This document shows positions 1-12,700 of a DNA stretch of 64,000 nucleotides, piece by piece (positions within the stretch are counted from its first letter, which is position 1; the number at the start of each line of letters is the position of its first letter). Position numbers and translations under genes: made by a program. This DNA is from Mermis nigrescens. Taxonomy: Eukaryota; Nematoda; Enoplea; Mermithida; Mermithidae. A model generated the notes under the pieces. The model saw only the letters and a list, made by a program, of their open reading frames with translations, was not told the origin of the DNA and searched no databases. The stretch covers positions 124,001 through 188,000 of the forward strand of contig JAVLUZ010000702.1 in assembly GCA_036768485.1 (NCBI GenBank), written 5' to 3'.

Positions 1-830
1 GTTTTGTAAAAATTGGTGCTGGTTTTTTTAGGTTACAACTGGTTTTTTTTAGGTTTGGCTTTGAAGGTATACTGTAGCTATGTGGATGACTTGGGAGAAC
101 TAAATTTTTTTCTGACATTAGTCTGCAAGGAAGCCTAACGTGAAAACATAAAAGATTCCACCAAATATGAATACGGGTAGAAATACTGACCCTCAAAAAT
201 GCTTTAAAAAAATCATGAAAATGGCAATTTTTAGGAACTTTTCGACAAATTTATATCTCAAGTTTCTGAATGATCCGGAAAGCGACCAGGGGTCAATTGT
301 AATCCTCACGGCATAGCTTGTTTGCCAGTATAATATCATCAGTCATCTCCTTTTGGTTATGGAAAAAAGGGGTGGTTTTTTAGGTTACAAATCGACTGGT
401 TTTTTTAGAGGCCAGCACTATATGTCACAAGAAACAAATTTAGTCCAGTGTTTCATTGTCTGAATCATCAGTAAAGTCTATGTCGCTACTATTAGCACAC
501 TTATATCATTTGAATCTTCGCTACTGCTACTGCTGCTGTAGCGATTGGATGCAATAGGTATTGGATGTAATAAATGAGGCATCACACATTCCCATAAGGG
601 GGAGGGGTATAACCCCCCTCAGGGTCCAAGACACAAGTCACTGTCAGACGATTTTTGGTGAAAACCTTTTGAATTTTTTGAACTTAATTTTTTAGTATGA
701 CAAAAATGTACCCAACTATTAGAATTTCACAAAGCGATACATTATTTTAGAATGTGAGCTAGAGTAAATAGATAAACTATATCACAATAAAATATGCATG
801 TAATCGCTAAAAATTTCATGAGGGTCCCTC
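1..830. other. Transposon remnants, no gene
   Basis: 1-415 is bounded by similar segments containing TTTTTTAGGTTACAA, with GTGCTGG near 15 and CCAGCAC near 415, so it is probably most of one inverted-repeat element. 580-660 is a fragment of family E (TAACCCCCCTCAGGGTCC). I see no coding exon. Confidence 0.45.
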
Positions 831-837
831 AGTATAC

Positions 838-1050
838 ATGTAACGGCTGGAAATCTGGGGTAGGGGTCTCTCGCCATTTTTAGAAGGAGGGGTTAGCGAC
901 TAGATCAAAAATGGTAAAACATAAAAATAGCCAAAACAGCGCAGGTTTTCGCCAAAAATGGGGGAGGGTAGTCAAATATTTTCTGACCTTCAAGGAAGTT
1001 TGGGGCTTCAAAGCGCGGATGGGGGATGGCCCAAACCCCCTGTCATATGT
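838..1050 (+). mobile_element. Family F repeat copy
   Basis: Runs from CATGTAACGGCTGGAAAT to CCCCCTGTCATATGTA; the ends are imperfect inverted repeats (TACATGTAACGG type). The interior is built from GGCCATTTTTAGG, GCCAAAAATGG and GGGGGATGGG blocks shared by a dozen copies in this window. Confidence 0.6.
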
Positions 1051-1129
1051 ATATTTCTCGGCCATTTTCAGGGGAAGGGGGGTAAACAGCTCCATTTTTG
1101 CAGCCGCTTACCCCCTGAAAATCTTTAAA

Positions 1130-2240
1130 ATCGTAGAATTTGCAATAAGGAATTCTACACCTTTTTACAGTTTTTGTTCTTCAAAAATCTTTGTACATGT
1201 ACAAAGACGGTCCTGAAACGTCTTTGTACATCAGCAAAAATCTTCGCCGAATACAAAAAGACCGTGCTTCTAAATGTGATAATTCGGCCTGAATTTATTT
1301 GATAATATTAGTTCGGCGCGAAGTGCCGAAATTTCTATGAGCTTTTGATGGAATTCACACATTAAACTCGACTGAGAAAGCTAAAACAACTTGTAATACA
1401 AAATCAGAAACATTACAAAAATTGTAATATGCGAATTAAATCTTGTAATAAGCAACACTGCGCTTAGAATGGAAAAATGGAAAAATGTCAAATATTCAGA
1501 AACCAAAAAATTGGCCAAATACACTACTAAAGGTCGAAAAACTATGTTCTACCACACTGAAATCGTTACTGTACCATATTAAAGTATAAAAAAATTTGTA
1601 TGTACAAAACAGTGTTTTTTTGTATTCGCCAATGATTTTTCCCGATGTACAAAGACTTTTCAGGAATTGGTAAGATAAAAACTGTAAAAAGGTGTAAAAT
1701 TCCAAAAATTTTTCGGTGCTTCTGCTGATATGAAAAATTGTCTGTCCTATATATCTTTAAAATGGCAAACTTTGTATTTAGAATGGAAAAATGTCAAATT
1801 TGTAGGCGCTTCGCGCCGTTTTGAGACAATTTTAGTAATTTTTGGCGTTAGAAACCCAGAAATTAGCTAAAATACACAATCAAAAGTCAAAAGACCCTGT
1901 TTTACCACACTAGAATCGCTACTCTACCATATTATTGTAACCAAAAATTTGTGTGAACAAAATGTACAAAGACTTTCGGGGACCATCTTTGTATATGCGC
2001 AAACGGACCGTGTACAAAAAAAACACTGGTACAAAATGTATATACAAAGACTGTTGGGTACCATCTTTGTTCATGCAAATACAAAGGTACATTGTACAAA
2101 AAAACACTGTCATATACTGATAGTATGCGAAAATGTGTACGTTTAAAAATATATTTATATAATATAGCTACAAAAATTTGTTAGCTCATACAAAGACCTT
2201 TTCAGAGATCTTTGTACAAGCACGAGAAGCTCGTACAACA
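1130..2240. mobile_element. Cluster of family B (hAT-type MITE) fragments
   Basis: Contains several CTTTGTAC/GTACAAAG motifs, the CGGCGC(GAA)GCGCCG-type hairpin near 1315 and 1806, and a recognisable B unit from 1610 (CAGTGTTTTTTTGTA) to 2109 (TACAAAAAAACACTG). The right end is tandemly duplicated: one copy ends near 2029 (ACAAAAAAAACACTG), a second at 2109. Confidence 0.65.
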
Positions 2241-2811
2241 AAATAGAGTCGGCTAATAATAGTCCACCACTTAATTTTCTGGTCCTCCAATTTGGGATTT
2301 CACCCCTCCCTCGACTCTGGACCTTATGAAACTACTTGAGACATATTTAGTTTATCAGATCGGACTCAATTCTGCAGCGTAGTTTACCTTCGCCTATAAT
2401 TAACCTCCGTCCTAATAACTACTACACAAGAAACGCGTTTTAAAGCCCGCGGTTCCCATTCAATTAAATGTAAAAGTGTTTTTTGTAAGAATTGTTTGTT
2501 GAAAACGTACAATTTCCAACTAGAAATAGAACGTATTTGTCAACTCTAAATCTTTTAGCCATAGCTATGAATGAATGAGTTAAAAGTAGCATTCAGTTTA
2601 AATAAGTTAAGTAGAGGAATCGAAAACATGCAGATTTTCCTGAACATTTATTCAGTAAAAGCTCGTTTATACACAGTAGCAAAGTTATAACAAGGACTAA
2701 GTAAGTATACATATGGTCTAATCAGTACAGTTCTCAAAATTAACACTTGCTCATTGTTAAATAATTGCCAGTATCACAGCCTGTACAAAATACGAATTAC
2801 ACTAAATTTTT
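2241..2811. other. AT-rich non-coding stretch
   Basis: 2275-2340 resembles the end of a family E element (ATTTGGGATTTCACCCC). The remainder has no recognised repeat and no exon-like segment. Confidence 0.35.
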
Positions 2812-2902
2812 CCCCGGCCCCGGCCATTTTTTGACCTTGCCCCGGCCAGGGCCGGGGATGCTCTAAAATGGCCGGGATTGCCGGGGCCCCGGTCGATCAC
2901 TA
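2812..2902. repeat. GGCCGGG/CCCGGCC array: orphan end of a TAGTGATCGA element
   Basis: A dense run of CCCCGGCC units ending CCCCGGTCGATCACTA at 2902. It matches the outward-facing end of the element at 4560-6240 but uses a different GC hexamer. No partner end is visible upstream. Confidence 0.55.
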
Positions 2903-4040
2903 CGTCTAAGCTTTGTGCAGGCGCGCTCGCTCTCCTGTCGATAGATGCTTGTTCTTTACTCTTAGCTGCTGAACTTTGTTGTTTGCATTTTGGTATTTTG
3001 TTTTTGCGACTTTTTCGTAGTGAGTACTTCTTCCTTGTAACCAAGATATTATTTTGTTGATAGCGGTATGGTCGGACGGAATAACTGAGTAGATAAGTGC
3101 TGCATATGGGTTTGGGTTTTGTCAGAAATTGATAACACTGGGTTAAGAAAATTTGTAGCTTTAATAAAACGTGCAGGAAAGGTGAGGAGAAGGCTCGGAA
3201 AACAAGTCTGATTGAAACCCGTCTTTCTTATTCCGAAATAGCTGAAGATTTACTTGTTTGTTAACCAAAACCTTCCAAAATTTCGTACCTATTTTCTGCG
3301 CAGATTTACCAATCGCTTGCCTAGATACTTTGCAGAGCTAAGATTTGTGCAGCGCATGTAAAATTTAAATTTTCGTTCTTTCGCAATATTACGGATACAT
3401 TGTCTAACTCTTTGTCAAAATTAGAGTTAATTAAATGCTGCTAAAATGCTACAATTTTTTGCGCTTTTTAGTATATTGAAGAAAGCCTTGCAACTATGAA
3501 ATTCATCTCATTGATATTCGGAAATGCATTGCCGTATAAGTTTGATCTTTGCAATTTTGAATATGTCGCTCATTTAGGCTATATTTCTGTGTAGTTAAAC
3601 GTAATCCTACACAACGATTGAATTTAAGAGAGAGGCTCAACGACTTGCAGTTAAATACGTCGTGAAGTTCAGTACAATCTTTTCACCTCATTCTTTCTTA
3701 TGCGTGCGCCGCACCAAAATGAATTTTAAATGAGTCGCGCACCAGCTATTATACGATAGTTCGTCGCTCTTGCATTATACTGTACTGTTGCATGTAAAAA
3801 AGATAAGTCCCCGATTCTATAAGTGCCTAATCAAAACTGATTTAGCCCCAAGCGTGCGGTTGAAACAGTCCATATTCAGTATTTTTATAACATAAAGGAG
3901 CATATTCATATCTTATGTCTTCTTTTCTTCTCAGATTTAATGCAGAAAATTAGATTTCTGCAAGAAGCAAGAATGAAAAATTTTTAAGCCATGATGACTA
4001 GTTTTGCTGATGAGCTTTTTTAAACTATTTTTAGCATACA
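2903..4040. other. Non-coding stretch with degenerate repeat of family K
   Basis: About 3840-3990 (AGCGTGCGGTTGAAAC, then TGCAGAAAATTAGATTT, AAGAAGCAAGAATG) matches segments near 21230-21350 and 21960-22085, so it is a dispersed repeat. The rest has no recognised element or gene. Confidence 0.4.
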
Positions 4041-4448
4041 TGTAACGGCTCGAAATTCGGGGAGGAGGTCCCGGCCATACCATACATGGTAATTCAGGGC
4101 GGACGAAATTTTAAAGTGCTTTTTCGGGCCCAAAAAATAGTAGATACGCGTAAAAAACATAGTTTTTCAGCGTTTTTGACGATGCTTTATCTTTCTAGAG
4201 CATACAAACATAAAAACATTTTTAAAAAATCAAAGAAGTCGAAGAAATTGAACAAATATAGTCAAAACATGAGTACAATGGCGCGAAGTGCCAAAAATTT
4301 GACACTTTTGAGCAAATAAATAGCTACAAACCTTTAAAAAAATTTCTTTTCTACTTTGGAAACTTTTGGAAAATCGCCAATTCTGGGGCGGTTAAAAAAT
4401 TGTTGCAGGGGTGAAAATTTTTGTTGGGGTGAAACTTCCTTCCAAGAT
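4041..4448. mobile_element. Family F end joined to family G copy
   Basis: Starts CATGTAACGGCTCGAAAT (F), then GGCCCAAAAAATAG, AGCGTTTTTGACGATGC and GGCGCGAAGTGCC as in family G copies near 24150, 43250 and 36850. No coding content. Confidence 0.45.
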
Positions 4449-4877
4449 CATGTGGTCCTGGCCGTTTTCAAGGGGGGGGGGTAAATGTCCTCTAATTTTT
4501 GGCCAAAAACGCCCAAAAATGGCCAACAAATATGATTTTTTTTCTAAAAATGGGGGGAGTAGTGATCGACCGGAGCGGCCGAAATGGCCGGAGCCGGAGA
4601 TCCAGCCGGAGCCGGATTGGAACATGTTGCTCCGGCTGGAGCCGGAGCCGGAGAAATATTATTTTACACGTGTGGATAGATAGGACATATTTGTGACCGA
4701 GATCTAGACCATAGTGCATATGCATCTCAACTGCATACCAGCTAGTAAGTAGTTATGTAAAATAGAGTACATTCAACAAAATTTCATTCAAAATTACCCG
4801 GCAATCTTGTCATCATTTTGCAGCTAAGTGTCTATAATATCTTCACTGTTCGCGGTATCTATAAAATCATCAACGTA

Positions 4878-5820
4878 CAGTGGCGGGTCTAGGATTTTCC
4901 TAAGAGGGGGCGGTATCCCAACTTCCAAAAAGAGTCAAAAATAGGGCCAAAAATTTGCCCTTAACGCGCGGAATAGCGTTTTTTTCGGTGTCTTACATTG
5001 TATACTTTTACATGAAATCAGTTTTGACGCAATATTTTCTCTGAAAATTTTAATATTTCAGACAATTTTGTGCGAAAAAATCATTAAATTTCTTTGACTT
5101 TTACAAAAATCTGGCGTGAAGCGCCGGAAAATTTGTGAAATTAAGGCGGATAGACGTGTAGAAGCATGATTTACTGCTTGATTTCCTGCATTTATAGCAT
5201 TTAATGCGAAACATCGAAATTTTTAATTTAAAATAGGAGGAAACTATGCAAAAATAGCTGTTTCTGCTGTTCAAATTGTTTTGAAACCTACATGAACAGA
5301 AAATGGCTTCCAAATAGTGTTTGTTTGTGCAAAGATGGTCCCTAAAAGTTTTTTTACATTTTTTACACACAAATTTTTGGGTACTTAGCGACTTTAGTGT
5401 GGTAAAAACAGTTGTCCGACCTTTGATAGTGTATTTTAGCTAATTCCTGTCTTTATGAGTGCAAAAATAATTAAGAATCATTTTAAAAGGGCGCGAAGCG
5501 CCGAAAAATTTGACATTTTTCCTTTCGGAATGCGATTTCTGCTATTATAAAGATATACAGGACACACAATTACCCATTTCGGCGCTTTGCGCCGAAATTT
5601 TTTGCGAATTTCAGACCTTTTTTGCACGTTGTCTTTCCAAAAATCTTTGTACGTGTACAAAGACTGTTCCGAAGTCTTTGTACATCGGGAAAAATCTTTG
5701 CTGAATACAAAAAAAATTGTGCTTCCAGGTCGCCAAGAAAGTAAATAAATGTCATTAATAGGTACCATCCGTCGCGTAGCGTCTGAAAAATTTGCTGGCC
5801 AATGGGGTGATCCGCCCCTG
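4878..5820 (-). mobile_element. Family C copy (C1) inside the TAGTGATCGA element
   Basis: Ends CAGTGGCGGGTCTAGGATTT and GATCCGCCCCTG, inverted relative to C2 at 33877. It carries a family B insertion at 5315-5721. A clean TSD is not recognisable. Confidence 0.75.
5315..5721 (-). mobile_element. Family B copy inside C1
   Basis: Bounded by CTTCCAAA and CTTCCAGG (degenerate 8-bp TSD). It contains GTACAAAGAC motifs and GGCGCGAAGCGCC near 5492. The site corresponds exactly to the B site in C2 and C3 (CCTGGAAG on the other strand). Confidence 0.75.
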
Positions 5821-6299
5821 CGTACAGAATGGACAGCAACATTATCTGGAAAATCAGTATAGCATGTGCAGTGCAGGCCAGACTGCATCTTATGCTACTC
5901 TATGAGTTCAGTGTTAACAGGAATTTCCTGCAGCGATTTTCACAGCGATTGCATGAATCGATCAACAGATTAATTTTCTTTTCTTCTAAAAATGAATATT
6001 CTACGATTGTGGTGGTGATAGACACTTTATTTAATGCAATTTCCTTTTTTTGCTATTGTATTGTGCTCTGACTAAATTTAATAAGCATAATGTCAGCAAT
6101 TAGTCCGATCGGTCACTATTAAAAAAAGAAAAATTCTTTGGCCTCCAGCCGATTTTCGGATGTCTTCCGGCCGGAGCACTGGAGTGGAAAAAATGGCCGG
6201 ATTTGCCGGAAGCTGGAGCCGGATCTCCGGTCGATCACAAGGGGGGGAATCACGTCCGACTTTGGGGGATCTCCATCTCCCCTCTTGCCTGTATGATTT

Positions 6300-6574
6300 T
6301 TAGACTGAATTTATAACAAAGATTCGGCTAATTTTTTAATATTTCAACGCTACGATTCAAACTTAAAGTTCGTCTCGAAGTAGCGCGGTTTATTTTTATT
6401 CAGTGTTCCGACTCTTGGTACAAGTAAAATTTTGCCAACTGAAGGAAACAGCAATGTGTTGCGTCAATATAGCTTTTGAAAAACATGATTTATATTAAAC
6501 GCAGACAGTGATTTGAAGAAATATATGCAGCACTTATATTTTTAGATAGATAGTGATATATTAACCGCTAAACT
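6300..6574 (+). promoter_or_regulatory. Probable PHB2 promoter and 5' UTR region
   Basis: About 275 bp of non-repeat sequence separates the last upstream transposon fragment (ending near 6297) from the PHB2 start codon. No convincing TATA box or initiator is visible. The assignment rests on position only. Confidence 0.4.
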
Positions 6575-6704
6575 ATGGCTGAACAACAATTTGCTGATTT
6601 GCTCGGAAAAATGGGAAAGGCTCCAAAGGGCCTTGGCCTTGGCGTTGGGTTGTTCGCCGCCGCTGGAGGATTAGCCTACGCACTTAGCAAATCGCTATAC
6701 ACTG
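6575..6704 (+). CDS. PHB2: PHB2 exon 1 (residues 1-43 plus first base of V44)
   Basis: Begins [17 protein letters not shown] and contains the hydrophobic anchor [17 protein letters not shown]. The donor is ACTG|GTAATT, phase 1; the orphan G joins TG of exon 2 to make the valine of VEGGHRA. The translated reading frame runs into the intron after this point, so the junction rests on homology. Confidence 0.95.
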
Positions 6705-9700
6705 GTAATTTAATCAACCAACTTGCGTCGTAATATATATACGTGTATATACTGGGGTCATGTGTCGTTTGCATTTAGAAAATTATGTGCGGCATACGAG
6801 TAACAGGAGGAGATGGGGGATCTCTCCATCCAAAGTTGATCGTCTCCCCATTCCCTAAAGCCAGAAAATTTTTGACTCCCGATTTTTGGAAAAAGTTGAT
6901 TTTTTTGACCATTGTTAGCTATTTTTTGGTCAGTTTTGGCCAAAAATTGAACGATATCCACACCCGCCCCCTAAAAACAATACCAAGTTTCGCATCATAT
7001 CTAAAAAACCAGACTAGTTATGTGAGCTAGGCACTTAAAAAAGTTTTTTGACGGTTAGACCGAAAGGTCCACGTCAGAATTGCCTATCTTTGAAACATAA
7101 TAAAAATCTGTTTGACAGATGTTGCACATTAGTAAAATTAGGTACATTTTAGAAAAAAATTCCACAACGCAGGTGAACAGTCTCACGAGGAAAGTCGTTG
7201 CTATTTGTGCGTATAGTACAGATGCTATTACTATGTAAGCATGTTAATTAAATTGAAATCATGGCCATTCTAGAGTCCAATGGAGCTTGTCACGAAATAC
7301 TGAATTAAGACGGAAATAAAATTAATGAACATTTTTGCGGCGTTTTCACTCCATCGCTGCAGCATAATGTGTCTGTATTACAACGCAGCTCATGCGGATC
7401 TTGTTTGTCGACTTTTTAAATGTATTGTATATCATTCCAAAGAGAACAGATTGAACGGGTGGGTGATATGGGCAAGAAAACAAATTTGCAAACAGACTGT
7501 TAGTCTTCCGGAAAATAAAAAACATCATTTGTACGGAATTAGATATTGCAAAGTCGAGTGCTAGCCTTAAAAAACGGGGGATTTATGAGTTAAAACAACC
7601 CACCGTTTTTCTCAGTATGCAAGAGGTGATGGCCAATTATATGTATCATGCTGTGAAAGAACTATGCCATGTATATGACAACTGAGGCCTGATCTCTTAT
7701 CTATCGGATCATTCGGGAACTTGAGGTATGAATTTGCCAAAGAGTTACGAAAAATTACTTCTGAAAATGAGCAGATGACGGCTAAGATTGTGATTCCGTT
7801 TACAAATACTTATTTTTCGAGCAATAGATTGTTCAATTCGTTCATCCGGACACTTTTAGCCCATAATTTGGTATATACATATTTGGTGTTAAAGGTCCTT
7901 ACGTTGCCCTTAGTGTTATATTCATGAAAAATTAAATACAACGAATCATAGTTTCGAAAGGTCGAAAGTCCAGGGGAGGTGAAATTCCAAAATTTAGGTC
8001 CACTAAATTTAGAGTCTAGCCTTTTTGCAGGTCAATTATGAAAAATGGCTAAAACGTCCTATATATGTAGCATGTTTGAATGTAAAAAACTGCATTTCTT
8101 ACTACTTTTTGTACCATTCTGATTAGTTTTGTTGCTTTTGTAAGTAAAAAATATAAGAATTCATCAAAAATTTAGACTTTAGATCATTTTAAGTTCATTC
8201 TAGGTATTTTATGCGTAAGCAAAACAGAAATGTATTAGTCGGCGCGAAGCGCTGATAAAATTTTAGTATCTTCGCTGCTTTTATACCCAAAACTCATGCA
8301 GAAAATGTTTGATAGTTCAAAATCGTCCGACAGTGATTCAAGTCTCGGACCCTGAGGTGGGGTTAATACCCCCTCTCACCCCCCTATGAGAATGTATGCA
8401 ACAAATGAAGTATTAAACTTTGACGCTGAATGGGTTAAAAATTACTCATTCACCCTCCAGGAAACTCGCTTTATCCCCTCCCCAGAGCTTCAGATCGTGC
8501 GCATGCATGGACCAGTCTTATGTAACGTAAGCTGCTGAAGTTTTCCTGTAAAGATGGTCTCAACCAATTTCAATATGACTAGATGTTACATTCATTTTAC
8601 CAGTGTCGCCGAGTAGAAATAAACAAGGTGATTTTGTTTTCAAATAACAGAAACAGTATTATGTTCTTGAAAATGATTCTATTTTCTGCATAAACGGCGT
8701 CAAAAAATAGAAGAAAGATAGATGCAAAATATGATTGGTTGTTAACGGTTGATTATATGAAGTGTTTAAAATGCACGCTGGGGGCTTAATAGATTGTTTC
8801 GGCGCGAATTTCGGCTATTGAAAAAATCCTTTTTCAATTTGATTCGGGGAGGAGGTTATTTCGTCCTTTTTTAAATTTTGTTTCATTTTATTTCCACGTT
8901 ATTTTGCAGTGGAAGGTGGCCATCGGGCGATTCTTTTCAGTCGATTGACCGGAGTGGGCAAAGAGGTGTACCACGAAGGCCTTCATTTCCGCATTCCCTG
9001 GTTTCACTATCCAATCATCTATGACGTCAGATCAAGGCCCCATAAAATAACTAGTCCGACTGGTAGCAAAGGTGCGATAATGCTCGTCCTTTCGTTTGCA
9101 TTTTCTATTGCATTAACATAATGCAAATGCCATTTATTACGCGCAAACACAAGTGACAGTGTATCATCAAGCATACGCTCAATAGAGGAACGAGGGATAC
9201 TCCACTCAAAGTCGATCGCCCCCCCAGAATTCGATTTTGAAAATTTTCTTGTTTTTTCTCGCAATTTGTTATGCCAATGGATAGTGTTCGATGAGAAACG
9301 TTAAAAAATGTTGTTTTTTCGCCATACCACCATTTTTAAGGCTATTTTTTGACCTTTGAAAAATATTGCACCCCACCCAGTTAGAACTTTGGTGATGCCC
9401 ACCTAATGCTTCCCATCCCCCTTAGTCAAAAAATTTTGATCTGACCTCTCCGTCTATTTTTGGCGAAAACTTGCGTTTTCTGGCCATTTTTAAGTCATTT
9501 TTTTGCGATTTTGGTTGAAGATTGGAGTTTATTTTCCCTTCCCATCCTAAAATGACCGGGAGTGGGCGCTCCCCTCCCAAATTTTGAGCCGTTACATGTT
9601 TGTCACCAAGCATTTGTTTAAACATGTAAATAGAAAAGGTATGTAAAGAAGGAACAGATAAATGTGATAAGTGAATAAATATATAATATATGTGAATAAA

Positions 9701-12700
9701 TAGATTAATAATGTAAATTGAAGTTTAACAAACTGTTCAATTTTATTTTTATTCGTCGTGTCGAGGCGGTATAAAATTATTCTTCATTTTCATTCTCAAT
9801 AATCGATGTTAACATGTTAATCGTAAAAAATGCTTATCAATGACCCATAAAATGAATGCTAGAGTGGAACAGTTTAAGTCTCGAATCCAAGCGTTTGGTG
9901 CTCGTTTGACGATGTAATATTTTATATGTCTTAATTCAATTAAATGATGATCATCATATCTTAAAAGTAAGATTGCAACCATATGTGTGTATATCGCTTA
10001 TTTTTGAATGATTAAATTCTACGATATCTGGTCTCTCTTGAAGCATTTGTACGCGCCGAAAAAATTTTTGTCCAGTAGGCGTAGTATATATGTACGTGTG
10101 TGTGTATTATTCTGTTATATTTTTTCATTGCTTCGTATTGGCTTAACCGGAAATCACACATTTTTTAACCGAAAAAAGGAATTTAAGAAGTCTAAAATTT
10201 TAAACTTTCACTTTAGGTGGGCGGCGCCAAAGTTCTAGGAGGGGGAGTGCAAGATTTTTTCTAAAGTCAAAAAATGGCCTTAAAAATGGTGGTATGGTGT
10301 AAAAACACCATTTTTCAACGTTTCTCAACGTGCACTATCCATTGACATGAAAAAATTGCGAAAAAAAACAAAAAATTTCCAAAAATTGAGTTCCTGGGGG
10401 GTATTTTGGTTTCAGGGGGTGCATACCCCCAAATCCCCACGCCCAGGTATGCTCCTAAGCCTATTATGCGTTATTGTATAAGTCAACACTCGTGAAAACG
10501 ATGTTTCAACTAACCGATATATTTGTCATTAAATTTTGTCCCACTATTTAGCTCGCTTGATAATTCTTTCAGATTTACAAATGGTTAATATTACGCTGCG
10601 AGTACTCTCGCGCCCCGATTCGATCAATTTGGCGCAGATGTATCGATCGATAGGTTTAGATTGGGACGAAAGAGTTCTTCCGTCAATTTGTAATGAAGTA
10701 AATCGATAGCGCGTACCGCATCTGGACGTGGGGGTTGGGGGTATGCACCCCCGAGAAACCAAATACCCCCAGAGTTCAATTTTTAAAATTTTTTCCCGTT
10801 TTTTTCTCAATTTTTTGACGCCAATGGATAGTGCTCGATGAGAAACGTTGAAAAATGGTGTTTTTTCGCCATACCATCATTTAAAAGGCCTTTTTTTACC
10901 TTTGGAAATAACTTGCACCCCCTGCCTCAGAATTTTGGTGCCGCCCACGGCGCGTCTGTGCGTGTTAAATTGAGTCGAAATTTGTGGGAGAAAGCGGACC
11001 AATATTTTTTGATTCTTAGTTCGAAAAATTTTCGATTTTTCGTTTATCCCAGTCAAAATAATGAAGATTACGACGAAAAAATAATATTAGGAAATAAAGG
11101 ATAGAAAAATGAAATATAAGAATGAATAAGTATTTCATCTTAAAAATCTGAAAATACCTTTATTTTGATATCAGCAAGCTCTTTAGTTGATTTCTGAGCC
11201 AGTTTACTCCAGGCACGTATCTGGCCCCCTTATTTGGGGGGACCAACACCAATTTGGGGGGGGTCTAAGCCAGAAGTAGCACAAAATAACGTTTGAAAAA
11301 ACCTATTTTTCCATTTTTTCTGAATTTTGGGGGTCCGGACCCTCCCATTCCCCCACAGCTACGTGCCTGGTTTACTCAGAAGTCTGTTTTTGCGAGTTCC
11401 CAGTATAATAAAGAATGAAAAAGTTAAAAATAATAAGAGAAAGTCGAAATTAAAGTTAGGCAGTTAAGAATTTGCTCGGCCTGTGCTTTGATGACATAAG
11501 CTACCTACCAATTCTTAATAAAAAATTAAGTATTGTCAAGTAATCAAATTTCGTGGCGAGAATTGCATCAAAGGTTGAAAAATGCTTAATATTAATTTTT
11601 TCTCAAATTCCGTTTTGCAACAAGGTACGTCTCTGTCGCTCTACGTATTCCCGGCCAAAAACGACGGTAAAGTCTAAAAATGAATTGGGCTTTTCCTTGG
11701 AATTTTCAACAATTATCGCCTCTCCACGAATCCCAAGCATCGAGTCCTAAGCATACATGGGCAGCAAGAAAATTGTGGGGTACTGGTTGGGTGAAATTGC
11801 TAAAAATTGTCAAAAAGTGTTACTAACAATAGAAATTCTGGGGTTTACAGTAATCTGATTTCTGGTTGGGTTTAATCTCCCCAACCCCCACACGCCAACA
11901 AGTGTTTTTTTTGTACTCGGCAAAGATTTTTCCCGATGCACAAAGACTTTTCGGAACCGTCTTAGTACATGTACAAAGATTTTTGGGAAGACAAAAATTG
12001 CAAAAAAGGTCTGAAATTCGCACAAACTTTTTGGCGCTTCGCGCCGAAATGAGTAATTGTGTGTATTGTATGTATCTTTATGATGGCAGAAATTGCATTT
12101 CAAAAGGAAAAATGTCAAATTTTTCGGCGTCGCGCAGTTTAAGACGATTCTTATTGATCTTTGCCCTTAGAGACCCATAAATTAGCTAAAATACACTATC
12201 AAAAGTCGAACAACTCTGTTTTTACCACACTAAAATCGCTACTGTACTATATTATAGTACACAAAAATTTGCATGTACAAAATGTACAAAGATTTTGTGA
12301 AGACAAAAATTGTAAAAAGTGTAAAATTCCAAAAAATTTGGCACTTCGCGCGAAATGAGTAATTGTTTGTCCTATACATCTTTAAAATGGCAGAATTTGC
12401 ATTTAGAATGGAAAAATGTCAAATTTTTCCGCCGTTTTGAGACAATTTTCAGTAATTTTCGGCGTCAGAAACGCATAAATCAGCTAAAATACACTACCAA
12501 AGATCGAAAACACTGTTTTACCACACTAAAATCGCTACTGTACTATATTATAGTACACAAAAATTTGCATGTACAAAATGTACAAAGACTTTTGGGGACC
12601 ATCTTTGTACATGTACAAACGGACCTTGTACAAAAAAACACTGTCGCCAACGTGTAGTCGCCAGCATAGGTGGGCGGCACCAAAATTCTGGAGAGGGTTG

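Larger units (their letters stand above)
4560..6240. mobile_element. TAGTGATCGA hAT-type element with GCCGGA arrays
   Basis: Left end TAGTGATCGACCGG, right end CCGGTCGATCACAA (one mismatch to the inverted left end). Both ends carry about 90 bp of GCCGGA/TCCGGC-type hexamers just inside. Near-matching G-rich 8-mers flank it (GGGGGGAG and GGGGGGGA). The interior contains a family C element. No transposase frame is seen. Confidence 0.75.
4449..6297 (+). mobile_element. Family F copy split by a nested hAT-type element
   Basis: Left part 4449-4559 (GGTCCTGGCCGTTTTC, TGGGGGGAG) and right part 6241-6297 (ACGTCCGACTTTGGGGGAT, ATCTCCCCTCTTGCC) join into one ordinary F copy once 4560-6240 is removed. 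Confidence 0.6.

Noticed and set aside
7325..7564. 79-aa frame in PHB2 intron 1
   Set aside because: No family signature and no splice context. Average length for chance frames in this composition.
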